Assembly (NCBI GenBank): GCA_947495135.1
Contig: CANLXN010000009.1
Location: forward strand, 52,165 to 116,164
Reading direction: 5' to 3'
Source: an uncultured Flavobacteriaceae bacterium
GTDB lineage: Bacteria; Bacteroidota; Bacteroidia; Flavobacteriales; Flavobacteriaceae
DNA: 64,000 nucleotides
In this document: positions 26,972 through 35,866 of the stretch, piece after piece
Layout: every line of letters starts with the position of its first letter
Numbering within the stretch: the first letter of the stretch is position 1
Translations under genes and position numbers: made by a program
Notes under the pieces: model-generated
The model's database searches: none
The model's input: only the letters and a program-made list of their open reading frames with translations
What the model was told of the DNA's origin: nothing

Positions 26972-27025
26972 TGCGTAGCTCAAGCGTTTAACATTAAAAT
27001 TCCCCTCATGGGAAAAATATAATTT

Positions 27026-27712
27026 ATGGATCTAGTCATAAAAATTCGTGATATCAAGCGTGATTTCCAACTCGGACAAGAAGTTGTAAAGGTTTTAAAG
27101 GGAATCGATCTCGACATCGTTAAGGGAGATTATGTTGCACTTATGGGGCCTTCTGGTTCTGGAAAATCGACGCTTATGAATTTATTGGGATGTTTGGATA
27201 CTCCAACCTCCGGAAGTTATTTATTGAATGATCAAGATGTGAGTAGCATGAGTGATGACGAATTAGCCGAAATTCGAAACAAAGAAATTGGCTTCGTTTT
27301 CCAAACGTTTAACCTCCTGCCTAGAACCACTGCCTTGGAAAATGTTGCGCTTCCAATGATTTATGCTGGCGCTTCGAAAAGCGTTCGAACCAAACGAGCT
27401 GAAGAAGTGCTTACAGACGTTGGTTTGGAAGACAGAATGGATCACAAACCCAATCAGCTTTCAGGAGGACAAAGACAGCGTGTAGCCGTTGGAAGAGCTT
27501 TGGTAAATCACCCTTCAATTATTCTAGCAGATGAGCCAACAGGTAACTTAGATTCTAAAACCGGAGTTGAGATTATGAAACTCTTTGACGACATCCATGC
27601 CGCTGGAAACACTGTAATTATAGTAACTCACGAAGAAGAAATCGCTGAACACGCACACCGTGTTATCCGTCTAAGAGATGGAATGATCGAATCTGATGTT
27701 AGGAATAAGTAG
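27026..27712 (+). CDS. LolD/MacB-type ABC transporter ATPase
   Basis: This 228-residue ATPase has Walker [10 protein letters not shown] (41-49), signature [15 protein letters not shown] (145-159), Walker B ILADEP and the D-loop [24 protein letters not shown] is the Q-loop pattern typical of LolD, MacB and related lipoprotein or peptide exporters. No FtsX/MacB-type permease is adjacent, so its partner must be encoded elsewhere. A candidate ECF-type promoter lies 54 nt upstream. Confidence 0.88.
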   Translation: MDLVIKIRDIKRDFQLGQEVVKVLKGIDLDIVKGDYVALMGPSGSGKSTLMNLLGCLDTPTSGSYLLNDQDVSSMSDDELAEIRNKEIGFVFQTFNLLPRTTALENVALPMIYAGASKSVRTKRAEEVLTDVGLEDRMDHKPNQLSGGQRQRVAVGRALVNHPSIILADEPTGNLDSKTGVEIMKLFDDIHAAGNTVIIVTHEEEIAEHAHRVIRLRDGMIESDVRNK

Positions 27713-27857
27713 TGGTGAGTGAAAAATAGAAAAACACTTACTAGACAAAGGTGAGTATTTTAAAAAGACACCCTTTATTGTACACATCGTAAGATCAACA
27801 AATGCACGAAAGTTGATTGTTCCTTCTTAGTTCGGAGATAAAACTAATACACTCCTG

Positions 27858-27918
27858 TCGCATTTCAAATTGGAAGTTTTACTTTTTTCAAATTCAATTT
27901 AAACTTCCTCATTTGCGA
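27858..27918. repeat. imperfect inverted repeat in an intergenic region
   Basis: GGAAGTTT (27872-27879) and AAACTTCC (27901-27908) form an 8-bp inverted repeat around a 21-nt spacer. TCGCA (27858-27862) and TGCGA (27914-27918) extend it with unpaired bases. It lies 30 nt before the small membrane gene. It could be a structured leader or a remnant of a repeated element. Confidence 0.5.
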
Positions 27919-27947
27919 TTTGCCATCCCGAGTATTATCTTCGTAAG

Positions 27948-28121
27948 ATGGAAATCGATCTTCTCTCAAATCCTATCGCCATAATTGTTGGTGGTGCTAT
28001 TTTGCTAATGCTCATATTCTTCTGGAATAAATCGAATAGCAACCGAAATCGCAGTAGAAGACAGCGAAATTTCAAAAAAAATTATTACGATCGAAAGAAA
28101 GATCCTGGAAAGAAGAATTGA
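27948..28121 (+). CDS. small single-pass membrane protein (57 aa)
   Basis: The frame starts at an ATG with MEIDLLSNPIAIIVGGAILL, followed by one hydrophobic helix (about residues 9-25) and a strongly basic tail (NRNRSRRQRNFKKNYYDRKK). This orientation rule would place the tail in the cytoplasm. It ends two bases before the convergent FG-GAP gene. The function is unknown. I call it a gene because the helix and basic tail are coherent, and a near-consensus -7 element (TATCTTCG) lies just upstream. Confidence 0.5.
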   Translation: MEIDLLSNPIAIIVGGAILLMLIFFWNKSNSNRNRSRRQRNFKKNYYDRKKDPGKKN

Positions 28122-28123
28122 CA

Positions 28124-29500
28124 CTACTCCTTCAAAAACTTCTTCACACTCTTATATCCACTTACACTCTCTAAAGTGACCAAATACACACCACTATTAT
28201 AATGACTTACATCTATCTGGTCCACCTCCTCTATTATAGTGCTTAAAAGCTTTCCGCTAGAATCTGAAATGGTAATACTCGACAAAGAAGCTCTCTTTGC
28301 ATTGATATGAAGTATAGAATTAGCTGGATTGGGATAAATACTAATTTTGTTTACCAGCGACTGTTCATCGATCCCTAAAATGGTTAAATTCTCAAACCAA
28401 GCTACCTTATCGTTGTTTTGAGCTACTGCAAAGATGTCCATATCGGTATCGCCATCAACATCCGCGGCATACACCTGTTTGGTAAATTGAAAAGCAGTAG
28501 TAAGCACCTGTTTTGGACCAAAATTACCCAATCCATCTACATTTTCACTCCAGGCTACTTCGGAAGTTTCTTCTGTTGATGTGGGCGTGTTACCAAATAT
28601 TACATCCATATCTCCATCGTTATCCAAATCTGCCAAGTGAATAGAAGTACAACTCATCGCTAAATTGGTCACCACGCGTTGAGGTCCAAAATTACCTTGT
28701 CCATCCAAATTTTCATGCCATGCCACTTTACCCTCCGCATTGGTGACTCCCATAATGTCCAAATCGGCATCACCATCAATATCTGCACAAACCACATCCG
28801 CCACATACAGCGCCTCACCGGCCACTACTCTCTTGGGGCCAAAAGTGCCCAATCCATCTAAATTTTCGAACCAAGAAACGGTTACAGAACCTCCAGAATT
28901 AGCCACTACATCTAGATCACCATCATTATCCAAATCTGCCGCGTAAATGGATCTACAAGAAAGTACCGTAAACGAGATCTCCTGCCTAGCCCCAAATACC
29001 CCACCGCCAAGGTTTTTATACCATACTGCGCTTTGCTGAAAATCGATGGCTGCCAGCACATCTAATAGACCATCACCATCCAAATCGGCACCAATCGCAT
29101 CATTAACATTATCTGCATCAGTATCTATATTCTGTTGCGGCCCAAAGTTTCCTTGACCGTCTAAGTTTTCCTGCCAAAAAATTTGATCGGCTGCAGTTCC
29201 AGCTGCCAGAACGTCTAAATCACCATCCATATCCAAATCCGCAACATGTACACTTCTAGTTTCATCTGAAGATGAAATATGTTGAACTTCACTAAAATTC
29301 CCTAAACCATCTAAATTTTTAAACCAAGCCACCTCATTGGTAAAACGAGCTCCAGTAACCACATCGGGATAAGTATCTCCATCCATATCTGCAACCACAA
29401 TGGACACAGGGCCATTCACTTCCGTACTGATCAACTGTTCCGGACCAAATTGAGCGAAAACACTATGACTTATTAAAAAACATAAAAGCTGAAATCTCAT
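28124..29500 (-). CDS. secreted FG-GAP/VCBS-repeat protein with type IX sorting domain
   Basis: This 458-residue protein has a signal peptide (MRFQLLCFLISHSVFA). About seven repeats of the FG-GAP/VCBS type follow, each built on ADLDGDGDLDV and then WFENLDGLGNFGP. The Asp-rich loops would bind calcium. The C-terminal ~75 residues (ISIYPNPANSILHIN, DSSGKLL, GVYLVTLES) form a type A sorting domain of the type IX secretion system, so it is exported to or anchored at the cell surface. The repeats form a beta-propeller, often used for binding. It is convergent with the small membrane gene. Confidence 0.87.
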   Translation of the reverse strand: MRFQLLCFLISHSVFAQFGPEQLISTEVNGPVSIVVADMDGDTYPDVVTGARFTNEVAWFKNLDGLGNFSEVQHISSSDETRSVHVADLDMDGDLDVLAAGTAADQIFWQENLDGQGNFGPQQNIDTDADNVNDAIGADLDGDGLLDVLAAIDFQQSAVWYKNLGGGVFGARQEISFTVLSCRSIYAADLDNDGDLDVVANSGGSVTVSWFENLDGLGTFGPKRVVAGEALYVADVVCADIDGDADLDIMGVTNAEGKVAWHENLDGQGNFGPQRVVTNLAMSCTSIHLADLDNDGDMDVIFGNTPTSTEETSEVAWSENVDGLGNFGPKQVLTTAFQFTKQVYAADVDGDTDMDIFAVAQNNDKVAWFENLTILGIDEQSLVNKISIYPNPANSILHINAKRASLSSITISDSSGKLLSTIIEEVDQIDVSHYNSGVYLVTLESVSGYKSVKKFLKE

Positions 29501-29542
29501 AACATACTATATTTTATTTATGTTCTTTTTAAATTGCTGTGG

Positions 29543-30608
29543 CTATTCGTTATTCTGCTTTAGTAATACCGTTTGCTGTGTTGCCCCATCGTCATACTCC
29601 TTATCAATAGTATACAAGCCACTTGGCAAATCATTAATTAGGCTTTGGTTATTAATTCCTAAAGAATCTTTGGGTGTAACCGTCACGTTAGTATTAAAAG
29701 TACCATCATTAAATCTGGTTACCATACCTCCACTGGGGCTCCTATTCCAATTATCGTAACACTTGCGGGCAAAAGAATTCCCTAAGGCATCTTCTACCTC
29801 TGTTATTAATATAGCGGAATGATTAGGATGAGAAATTGCACCATAGTCTGTCTCATCGGCAGCGGCATAGTTTAGGATATTCATGGAGTTAAATGTATAA
29901 CTAGTATCGTAATAATCTGCTGGTTGCGGATAATTACAACAACATTCTACAAACTTATATTCAAACCCAGGTTGAAATAAGGGAGGTTTAATTTGGTTTG
30001 ATGCGGGACCTACCAAATAGTATTCTCCTTTATAAGGCTCATATAATGAAGCAACTGTAGTAGCGGCCACAATAAGGTCATTATCATTTTGTATGGTTTC
30101 TCGCATTCGATGTCCCTGTCCTGGTGTAAGGTAGGCACTTTGACAATCGAAGGCATAGGCATCACTCATATTGTTAATGACATCCTCTTGTATAATCACA
30201 TATGGCACTCCCAATTCGTCTTGTTCATCGCCACTATAAGTACAATCTGACTCAACAAAGGGAAAAAATCCAGGCCCTTGTCTAAAGGCAGTATTGGCTG
30301 CAGTGTCTACCACTTCATCGTCAGCGGTTTTGGCATTGAAATCTAAATTTATACTGCCGTCTGATAGCGTCTCTTCTCTAGTAGTATGCTCTTTGTTGGA
30401 AGAGCCATTCGTCTTGGCACGGGTATGGTAAAGCCCCAAATTATGACCAAGTTCATGCGTGGCAGTAGGATCACTTAATTTACTTAGTTTCAAAATAGTC
30501 ATATTACTACCTATTCCCCCTGCAGCAGCACCAAATTCTGAGCTATAAGGCACATAAAGAAAGGGAAAACATTATAAATACTCTCCCCCAAGAGTTTAGA
30601 TTTTTCAT
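29543..30608 (-). pseudogene. M43/pappalysin-like metalloprotease gene, N-terminal region deleted and frameshifted
   Basis: The long frame (29543-30553) encodes the C-terminal part of a metzincin: zinc motif HELGHNLGLYH, the Met-turn region INNMSDAYAFDCQSAYLTPGQGHRM, and a beta-rich tail. It can only start at a GTG just before SSEFGAAAGGIG, so the ~150-residue N-terminal part found in M43 proteases is missing. A signal peptide-like stub (MKNLNSWGRVFIMFSLSLCAL) begins at 30608, in another frame, and hits a TAG at 30543-30545. This suggests an internal deletion and frame loss. It could instead be an assembly error. A secreted product from the long frame alone is unlikely, since it has no signal. 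Confidence 0.65.
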
Positions 30609-30738
30609 AGTTAAAGTTTAAAGGTAATTAGGTACTTAAGATAGTGATTAATTGGATGTGAATTCTATCTATATCGCAAAAATCAGCTTTAAGTAAAAGA
30701 AGACATTTCTAAATCCGATAAACATCAGTCAGCTTTTC

Positions 30739-30746
30739 TACCTTTG
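30739..30746 (+). promoter_or_regulatory. candidate -7 element of the adenosyltransferase gene
   Basis: TACCTTTG matches the Bacteroidota TAnnTTTG element and lies 15 nt before the ATG. No clear -33 TTG is seen at the usual spacing. Confidence 0.4.
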
Positions 30747-30761
30747 TAAAAACTTCAAGCT

Positions 30762-31334
30762 ATGAAAATATACACCAAAACGGGTGACAAAGGAACCACG
30801 GCACTCTTTGGAGGCACGAGAGTTCCAAAACATCATATTAGAATAGAAAGCTACGGCACGGTAGACGAATTAAATTCGCACATTGGTCTTATTAGAGATC
30901 AAGAAATTGATCCGCGGTCGCAGGAAATTCTAATTCACATACAAGACAAACTATTTACGGTGGGCGCTATTCTGGCAACCGATCCAGAGAAGGCCGTTCT
31001 CAAAAGCGGAAAGGAGCGTTTAAACATTCCTAAAATAGATCAAGAAGACATTGAGCTACTAGAAACAGAAATGGACAAAATGAACGACCACCTCCCTCCT
31101 ATGACGCATTTCGTCTTACCAGGCGGTCATACTACGGTGTCATATTGTCACATAGCTCGCTGTGTGTGCCGTCGTGCGGAGCGATTAGCTACACTTTTGC
31201 ACTCCGAAGAACCCACAGACGAACGTGTTTTAATGTACCTCAACCGCCTTTCTGACTACCTGTTTGTGCTGGCACGGAAATTGTCCCATGATTTACAAGC
31301 GAATGAAATAAAATGGGTTCCTAAAAAATTATAA
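30762..31334 (+). CDS. cob(I)alamin adenosyltransferase, PduO type
   Basis: The 190-residue protein begins KIYTKTGDKGTTALFGGTRVPKHH, the ATP-binding start of PduO/MMAB-type enzymes. RCVCRRAERLATLL and NRLSDYLFVLARKL are the family's C-terminal blocks. It transfers the adenosyl group of ATP to cob(I)alamin, giving adenosylcobalamin in the cytoplasm. Methylmalonyl-CoA mutase is a main user of this cofactor, and MeaB, the mutase's protector, is encoded at 41808-42887. The mutase itself is not in the window. Confidence 0.9.
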   Translation: MKIYTKTGDKGTTALFGGTRVPKHHIRIESYGTVDELNSHIGLIRDQEIDPRSQEILIHIQDKLFTVGAILATDPEKAVLKSGKERLNIPKIDQEDIELLETEMDKMNDHLPPMTHFVLPGGHTTVSYCHIARCVCRRAERLATLLHSEEPTDERVLMYLNRLSDYLFVLARKLSHDLQANEIKWVPKKL

Positions 31335-31421
31335 GCTCAAAATTCACGCTTTTTTAAACAACTGTTAATCAAGTGTTTAAAAACGTTCTTTAAAATAAAG
31401 CAGAAATAGTTGTTTTTTTTC

Positions 31422-31451
31422 TTGGCTTTTTCAGTTAAAAAATTATTTTTG
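31422..31451 (+). promoter_or_regulatory. Bacteroidota-type promoter of the DUF2795 gene
   Basis: TTG at 31422-31424 and TATTTTTG at 31444-31451 are separated by 19 nt, a good match to the -33/-7 consensus. The start codon lies 25 nt further on. Confidence 0.6.
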
Positions 31452-31476
31452 CAAAAAATTAAAATTTAATTCTCGC

Positions 31477-31698
31477 ATGTATTGGACATTAGAATTAGCA
31501 TCCTATTTAAGTGATGCACCCTGGCCGGCAACAAAAGATGAACTAATTGATTACGCAATTAGAACAGGTGCCCCTTTAGAAGTAGTAGAAAACCTTCAAG
31601 CTATTGAAGATGAGGGCGACTCCTACGATTCTATTGAAGAAATTTGGCCAGATTACCCCACAGATGATGATTATTTGTGGAACGAAGATGAATATTAA
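31477..31698 (+). CDS. DUF2795 family small acidic protein
   Basis: This 73-residue protein contains MYWTLELASYLSDAPWPATKDELIDYAIRTG and VVENLQAIEDEGDSYDSIEEIWPDYP, a pattern typical of DUF2795 proteins that are common in Bacteroidota. The C-terminus is strongly acidic (DDDYLWNEDEY). The function is unknown; it is cytoplasmic, with no signal or membrane segment. It has its own promoter and is followed by a strong terminator, so it is probably transcribed alone. Confidence 0.85.
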   Translation: MYWTLELASYLSDAPWPATKDELIDYAIRTGAPLEVVENLQAIEDEGDSYDSIEEIWPDYPTDDDYLWNEDEY

Positions 31699-31742
31699 CA
31701 AGCAAAGTTGCCTTAGTGCGACTTACACTATAAAAACGAACG

Positions 31743-31774
31743 AAAAAGTCTCAAGCTAATTGAGACTTTTTTTT
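31743..31774 (+). terminator. rho-independent terminator after the DUF2795 gene
   Basis: A perfect 12-bp stem (AAAAAGTCTCAA with TTGAGACTTTTT) around a GCTAA loop is followed by further T residues. Confidence 0.85.
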
Positions 31775-31898
31775 GCTCAAAACTCAACCATTAAAAACCG
31801 TTAAAGCACTTGCCTATCTTGCTTTTTTTCAGTTTTTTTGTGGTAGTAAACAAAAGGGAAACTACCCGAGCCTTGAGCCTTAAACCGAAAGATAAATT

Positions 31899-34800
31899 AT
31901 GGGACTTTTAGACAGCGTATTAAAAGTATTTGTAGGAGATAAATCCAAAAAAGATATTGGTGACATTCAGCCTATCGTGGATCAAATTAAAAAGCACGAA
32001 CAAGCGATGATTGCTCTATCGTTGGATGAGCTTCGAGATAAATCAAATTTCTTTAGAAAGAGGATTCAAGATGATCAAAAAGAACTTCAACAACAAATAG
32101 ACGAACTTGCTGCCAAGGCAGATAAGGAAGAAGACATCGATAAGAAAGAGGACATCTATAACGAAATAGATACGCTTAAAAATGCGGTTTATGAAGTAGA
32201 GAAAAAGACCTTGGACGACATTCTTCCAGAAGCATTTGCAGTTATAAAAGAGACTGCGAAGCGATTCAAAGAAAATAAAACCCTTACTGTTACAGCTACT
32301 GCATACGATCGAGAGCTTTCGGGAGAAAAAGACTATGTTACACTAGAGGGAGACCAAGCCATCTGGAAAAACTCCTGGGATGCCGCTGGAAAAGAAATTA
32401 CTTGGGACATGGTGCACTACGATGTTCAATTGGTGGGTGGTATTGCACTTCATCAAGGAAAGGTAGCAGAGATGCACACAGGGGAAGGAAAAACATTGGT
32501 AGCTACACTTCCTGTTTATTTGAATGCTTTGGCTGGAAATGGTGTTCACCTCGTAACCGTGAATGACTATCTAGCGAAACGTGATAGCGCTTGGATGTCT
32601 CCAATTTTCCAATTTCATGGATTAACCATTGATTGTATCGACAATCACCGACCTAACAGTGAGTCAAGAAGAAATGCATATAATGCAGATATCACCTACG
32701 GAACCAATAACGAATTTGGTTTCGATTACCTGCGTGATAATATGTCTCATGCCCCGAAAGACTTAGTACAAAGACCACATCACTACGCAATTGTAGATGA
32801 GGTAGATAGTGTATTAATTGACGACGCACGTACACCGCTTATCATTTCTGGACCAGTTCCACAAGGAGATCGACATGAGTTTACAGAACTTAAGCCGAAA
32901 ATTGCCGATATCGTTGCTGTACAGAGAAAATATCTTACGGGAGTGCTTTCGGAGGCTAAGCGTCTCATCAAAGAAGGTGATGTAAAAGAAGGTGGTTTCC
33001 AACTACTTCGTGTGTATAGAGGACTACCTAAAAACAAAGCACTTATTAAATTTTTATCTGAAGAAGGGGTACGACAAATACTTCAGAAAACAGAAAACTT
33101 TTACATGCAGGATAACAACCGTGAAATGCCAAAGGTAGATGCGGAATTGTATTTTGTAATTGAAGAAAAAAACAATCAAATTGATCTAACCGATAAAGGT
33201 GTCAACTACCTGTCGGGAGATGATAATCCAGATTTCTTTGTAATGCCTGAAATTGGCACAGAGATCTCCAAAATTGAAAGTCAGGGACTCACCCCTGAAG
33301 AAGAAGCACAACTAAAGGAAGAATTGTTCCGTGATTTTGGTGTAAAAAGCGAACGTATACATACCATGAGCCAATTGTTAAAGGCTTACGCATTGTTCGA
33401 AAAAGACACCCAATACGTGGTGATGGATAACAAAGTGATGATTGTCGATGAGCAAACGGGTCGTATTATGGACGGACGTCGATATAGCGATGGATTGCAC
33501 CAGGCAATTGAGGCAAAGGAAAACGTAAAAATTGAAGCCCTTACCCAAACATTTGCAACGGTAACACTTCAGAATTACTTCAGAATGTACCGCAAGCTTT
33601 CAGGGATGACGGGAACTGCGGTAACTGAAGCAGGCGAACTTTGGGAGATCTACAAACTGGATGTTGTTGAAATACCAACCAACCGCCCAATAGCGCGAGA
33701 CGATAGAGAAGACAAAATTTATAAAACCAAGCGCGAAAAGTACAATGCAGTGATCGATGAGGTAACCGAACTTTCAAAGCAAGGTCGTCCGGTATTGATT
33801 GGTACTACCTCGGTAGAGATTTCAGAATTACTCAGTAAAATGCTGGGTATTAGAAATGTTCCTCACAATGTACTGAATGCAAAACTTCACAAAAAGGAAG
33901 CCGACATTGTACAGGAAGCAGGTAATGCAGGAGTAGTAACTATTGCTACCAACATGGCTGGTCGTGGAACCGATATCAAATTAAGCGACGAAGTAAAAGC
34001 AGCGGGTGGTCTGGCGATAGTAGGTACCGAACGTCACGATTCTCGTCGTGTGGACAGACAGTTACGTGGTCGTAGTGGTCGACAGGGAGATCCAGGAAGC
34101 TCGCAGTTTTATGTTTCCTTGGAAGATAATCTAATGCGTCTCTTTGGAAGTGAACGTATTGCGAAGATGATGGATAAGATGGGATTAAAAGAGGGAGAAG
34201 TAATCCAGCACTCTATGATCTCAAAATCTATTGAACGTGCACAGAAAAAAGTAGAGGAAAATAACTTCGGAATTAGAAAACGTCTTTTAGAGTATGATGA
34301 TGTAATGAATGCGCAACGTGAGGTTGTTTACAAACGCCGCTACAACGCGTTGTTTGGAGAACGTCTACGTGTGGATGTTGCCAACATGATTTACGACACA
34401 GCGGAACTAATTACCGAAGAAAATAAAGGAGCAGATGATTATAAGAACTTCGAGTTCGAATTAATTCGCTACTTCTCGATGAGCTCTCCGGTTAATGCAA
34501 ACGAATTTAAAGACAGAACCGTTCAAGAGATTGCAGGGAAAGTTTACAAGGCAGCTTTCGAGCACTACCAAGATAAAATGACTCGCAACGCAGAAATGGC
34601 GTTTCCAGTAATTAAGAATGTGTACGAAAACCAAAAAGACCAATACAAGAGAATTTTGGTTCCTTTTACCGATGGCGTTAAAACCATCAATGTTGCAACA
34701 GATTTAGAAGGTGCATACAACTCTGGAGGTAAACAATTAGTGCAGGATTTTGAGAAGAACATCTCTCTTGCAATTATTGATGATGCTTGGAAAACACATT

Positions 34801-35258
34801 TGCGTAAAATGGACGAATTAAAACAATCTGTACAGCTTGCAGTACACGAGCAGAAAGATCCATTACTTATCTATAAGTTTGAAGCGCTGGAATTATTCAA
34901 GGCGATGATTGAAAAGGTGAATAAGGATGTAATTTCGTTCTTGTTCAAAGGAGAATTACCCCAGGAAAATCAGCAACAAATTAGAGAAGCACAACAGAGC
35001 CGTCCTAAGGAGAAGTACAACGAACAGAAAGAGGAAATTCAAAACCTAGATGAGCGTTCAGCTCAAAATAGAGCAGCTGGAAATACACAACCTCAGCAAC
35101 AGCAAATCACAGAAACCATTGTTAGAGAGCAACCAAAAATTGGTCGAAACGACAAGGTGACCATTAAACACGTGATGAGCGGCGAGAGCAAAGAAGTGAA
35201 ATATAAACAAGCTATTCCGCTTATTCAAAAAGGAGAATGGGTGTTGACGAAGCACTAA
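31899..35258 (+). CDS. secA: preprotein translocase ATPase SecA
   Basis: SecA drives proteins through the SecYEG channel. Walker A MHTGEGKT lies at residues 192-199, followed by VTVNDYLAKRD, VDEVDSVLIDDARTPLIISG, TNMAGRGTDIKL and RQLRGRSGRQGDPGSSQFY. At 1119 residues it is about 200 longer than the E. coli protein, because of an N-terminal insertion (about 55-130) and a long insertion in the preprotein-binding region (VQRKYLTGVLSEAKRLIKEG onward), both usual in Bacteroidota. The C-terminus retains IGRNDK but has no cysteine cluster, so the SecB/zinc-binding motif is absent. It is monocistronic, with its terminator just after the gene. Confidence 0.97.
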   Translation: MGLLDSVLKVFVGDKSKKDIGDIQPIVDQIKKHEQAMIALSLDELRDKSNFFRKRIQDDQKELQQQIDELAAKADKEEDIDKKEDIYNEIDTLKNAVYEVEKKTLDDILPEAFAVIKETAKRFKENKTLTVTATAYDRELSGEKDYVTLEGDQAIWKNSWDAAGKEITWDMVHYDVQLVGGIALHQGKVAEMHTGEGKTLVATLPVYLNALAGNGVHLVTVNDYLAKRDSAWMSPIFQFHGLTIDCIDNHRPNSESRRNAYNADITYGTNNEFGFDYLRDNMSHAPKDLVQRPHHYAIVDEVDSVLIDDARTPLIISGPVPQGDRHEFTELKPKIADIVAVQRKYLTGVLSEAKRLIKEGDVKEGGFQLLRVYRGLPKNKALIKFLSEEGVRQILQKTENFYMQDNNREMPKVDAELYFVIEEKNNQIDLTDKGVNYLSGDDNPDFFVMPEIGTEISKIESQGLTPEEEAQLKEELFRDFGVKSERIHTMSQLLKAYALFEKDTQYVVMDNKVMIVDEQTGRIMDGRRYSDGLHQAIEAKENVKIEALTQTFATVTLQNYFRMYRKLSGMTGTAVTEAGELWEIYKLDVVEIPTNRPIARDDREDKIYKTKREKYNAVIDEVTELSKQGRPVLIGTTSVEISELLSKMLGIRNVPHNVLNAKLHKKEADIVQEAGNAGVVTIATNMAGRGTDIKLSDEVKAAGGLAIVGTERHDSRRVDRQLRGRSGRQGDPGSSQFYVSLEDNLMRLFGSERIAKMMDKMGLKEGEVIQHSMISKSIERAQKKVEENNFGIRKRLLEYDDVMNAQREVVYKRRYNALFGERLRVDVANMIYDTAELITEENKGADDYKNFEFELIRYFSMSSPVNANEFKDRTVQEIAGKVYKAAFEHYQDKMTRNAEMAFPVIKNVYENQKDQYKRILVPFTDGVKTINVATDLEGAYNSGGKQLVQDFEKNISLAIIDDAWKTHLRKMDELKQSVQLAVHEQKDPLLIYKFEALELFKAMIEKVNKDVISFLFKGELPQENQQQIREAQQSRPKEKYNEQKEEIQNLDERSAQNRAAGNTQPQQQQITETIVREQPKIGRNDKVTIKHVMSGESKEVKYKQAIPLIQKGEWVLTKH

Positions 35259-35279
35259 AAATCATTTGAGTTAAAATAA

Positions 35280-35320
35280 GAAGCCTTTGAACATTGATGT
35301 TCAAAGGCTTCTATTATTTT
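35280..35320 (+). terminator. rho-independent terminator of secA
   Basis: A perfect 14-bp stem (GAAGCCTTTGAACA at 35280-35293 with its complement at 35298-35311) encloses a TTGA loop and is followed by a T-rich tail. Confidence 0.88.
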
Positions 35321-35322
35321 TG
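35294..35322 (+). promoter_or_regulatory. promoter of the DUF4199 gene, embedded in the secA terminator
   Basis: TTG (35294-35296) sits in the loop of the secA terminator. TATTTTTG (35315-35322) lies 18 nt further, in its T-rich tail. The start codon is at 35357. Confidence 0.5.
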
Positions 35323-35356
35323 ATATCTTAGAACCCGATATATTATTTCTCAACAA

Positions 35357-35866
35357 ATGAAAAAAATTAAACTTGAGCTGAAATGGGGCTTTATTATTAC
35401 GATCATGTTCTTGGTATGGATGCTTGTAGAAAAGGTCCTAGGTTGGCATGATGAAAAAATAGCCGATCATTATTGGTTAACATTTCTGTTTACTCCATTT
35501 ATAATTATTATGTACACCTTGGCAATTAGAGAAAAGCGTCGTAGGTTTTTAGGTGGAGTTTTAACTTGGATCCAAGGGTTTACAACAGGCGTTAAAGTCT
35601 CTATCTTCGCAGCTCTTTTATCTCCTCTAGCACAATACATTATTCATAATTACATTACCCCCAAGTATTTTGACAATGTCATTGCTTACTCTGTGACCAA
35701 TCAATTAATGACCATTGAAGCAGCGAATGATTATTTCAACATTAACAGTTACATGCTGCAATCTGCCGTAGGCACCTTGGTAACCGGAATAATAGTTTCT
35801 GCTGTGGTAGCCTTCTTTTTAAAGAGAGATACACCTAAGGTTAAGAAGCAGTCGGTTTCTCAATAA
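35357..35866 (+). CDS. DUF4199 family membrane protein
   Basis: This 169-residue protein has four hydrophobic segments and the family pattern LKWGFIITIMFLVWML, then LAIREKRRRFLGGVLTWIQGFTTGVKVSI. DUF4199 proteins are widespread in Bacteroidota and have no known function. The last 26 nt overlap the end of the convergent anti-sigma-like gene, so the two transcripts would be antisense to each other there. Confidence 0.82.
   Translation: MKKIKLELKWGFIITIMFLVWMLVEKVLGWHDEKIADHYWLTFLFTPFIIIMYTLAIREKRRRFLGGVLTWIQGFTTGVKVSIFAALLSPLAQYIIHNYITPKYFDNVIAYSVTNQLMTIEAANDYFNINSYMLQSAVGTLVTGIIVSAVVAFFLKRDTPKVKKQSVSQ

Noticed and set aside
28124..29500. Repeats in this gene as a mobile or recombination element
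   Set aside because: They are explained by FG-GAP protein repeats of calcium-binding propeller blades.
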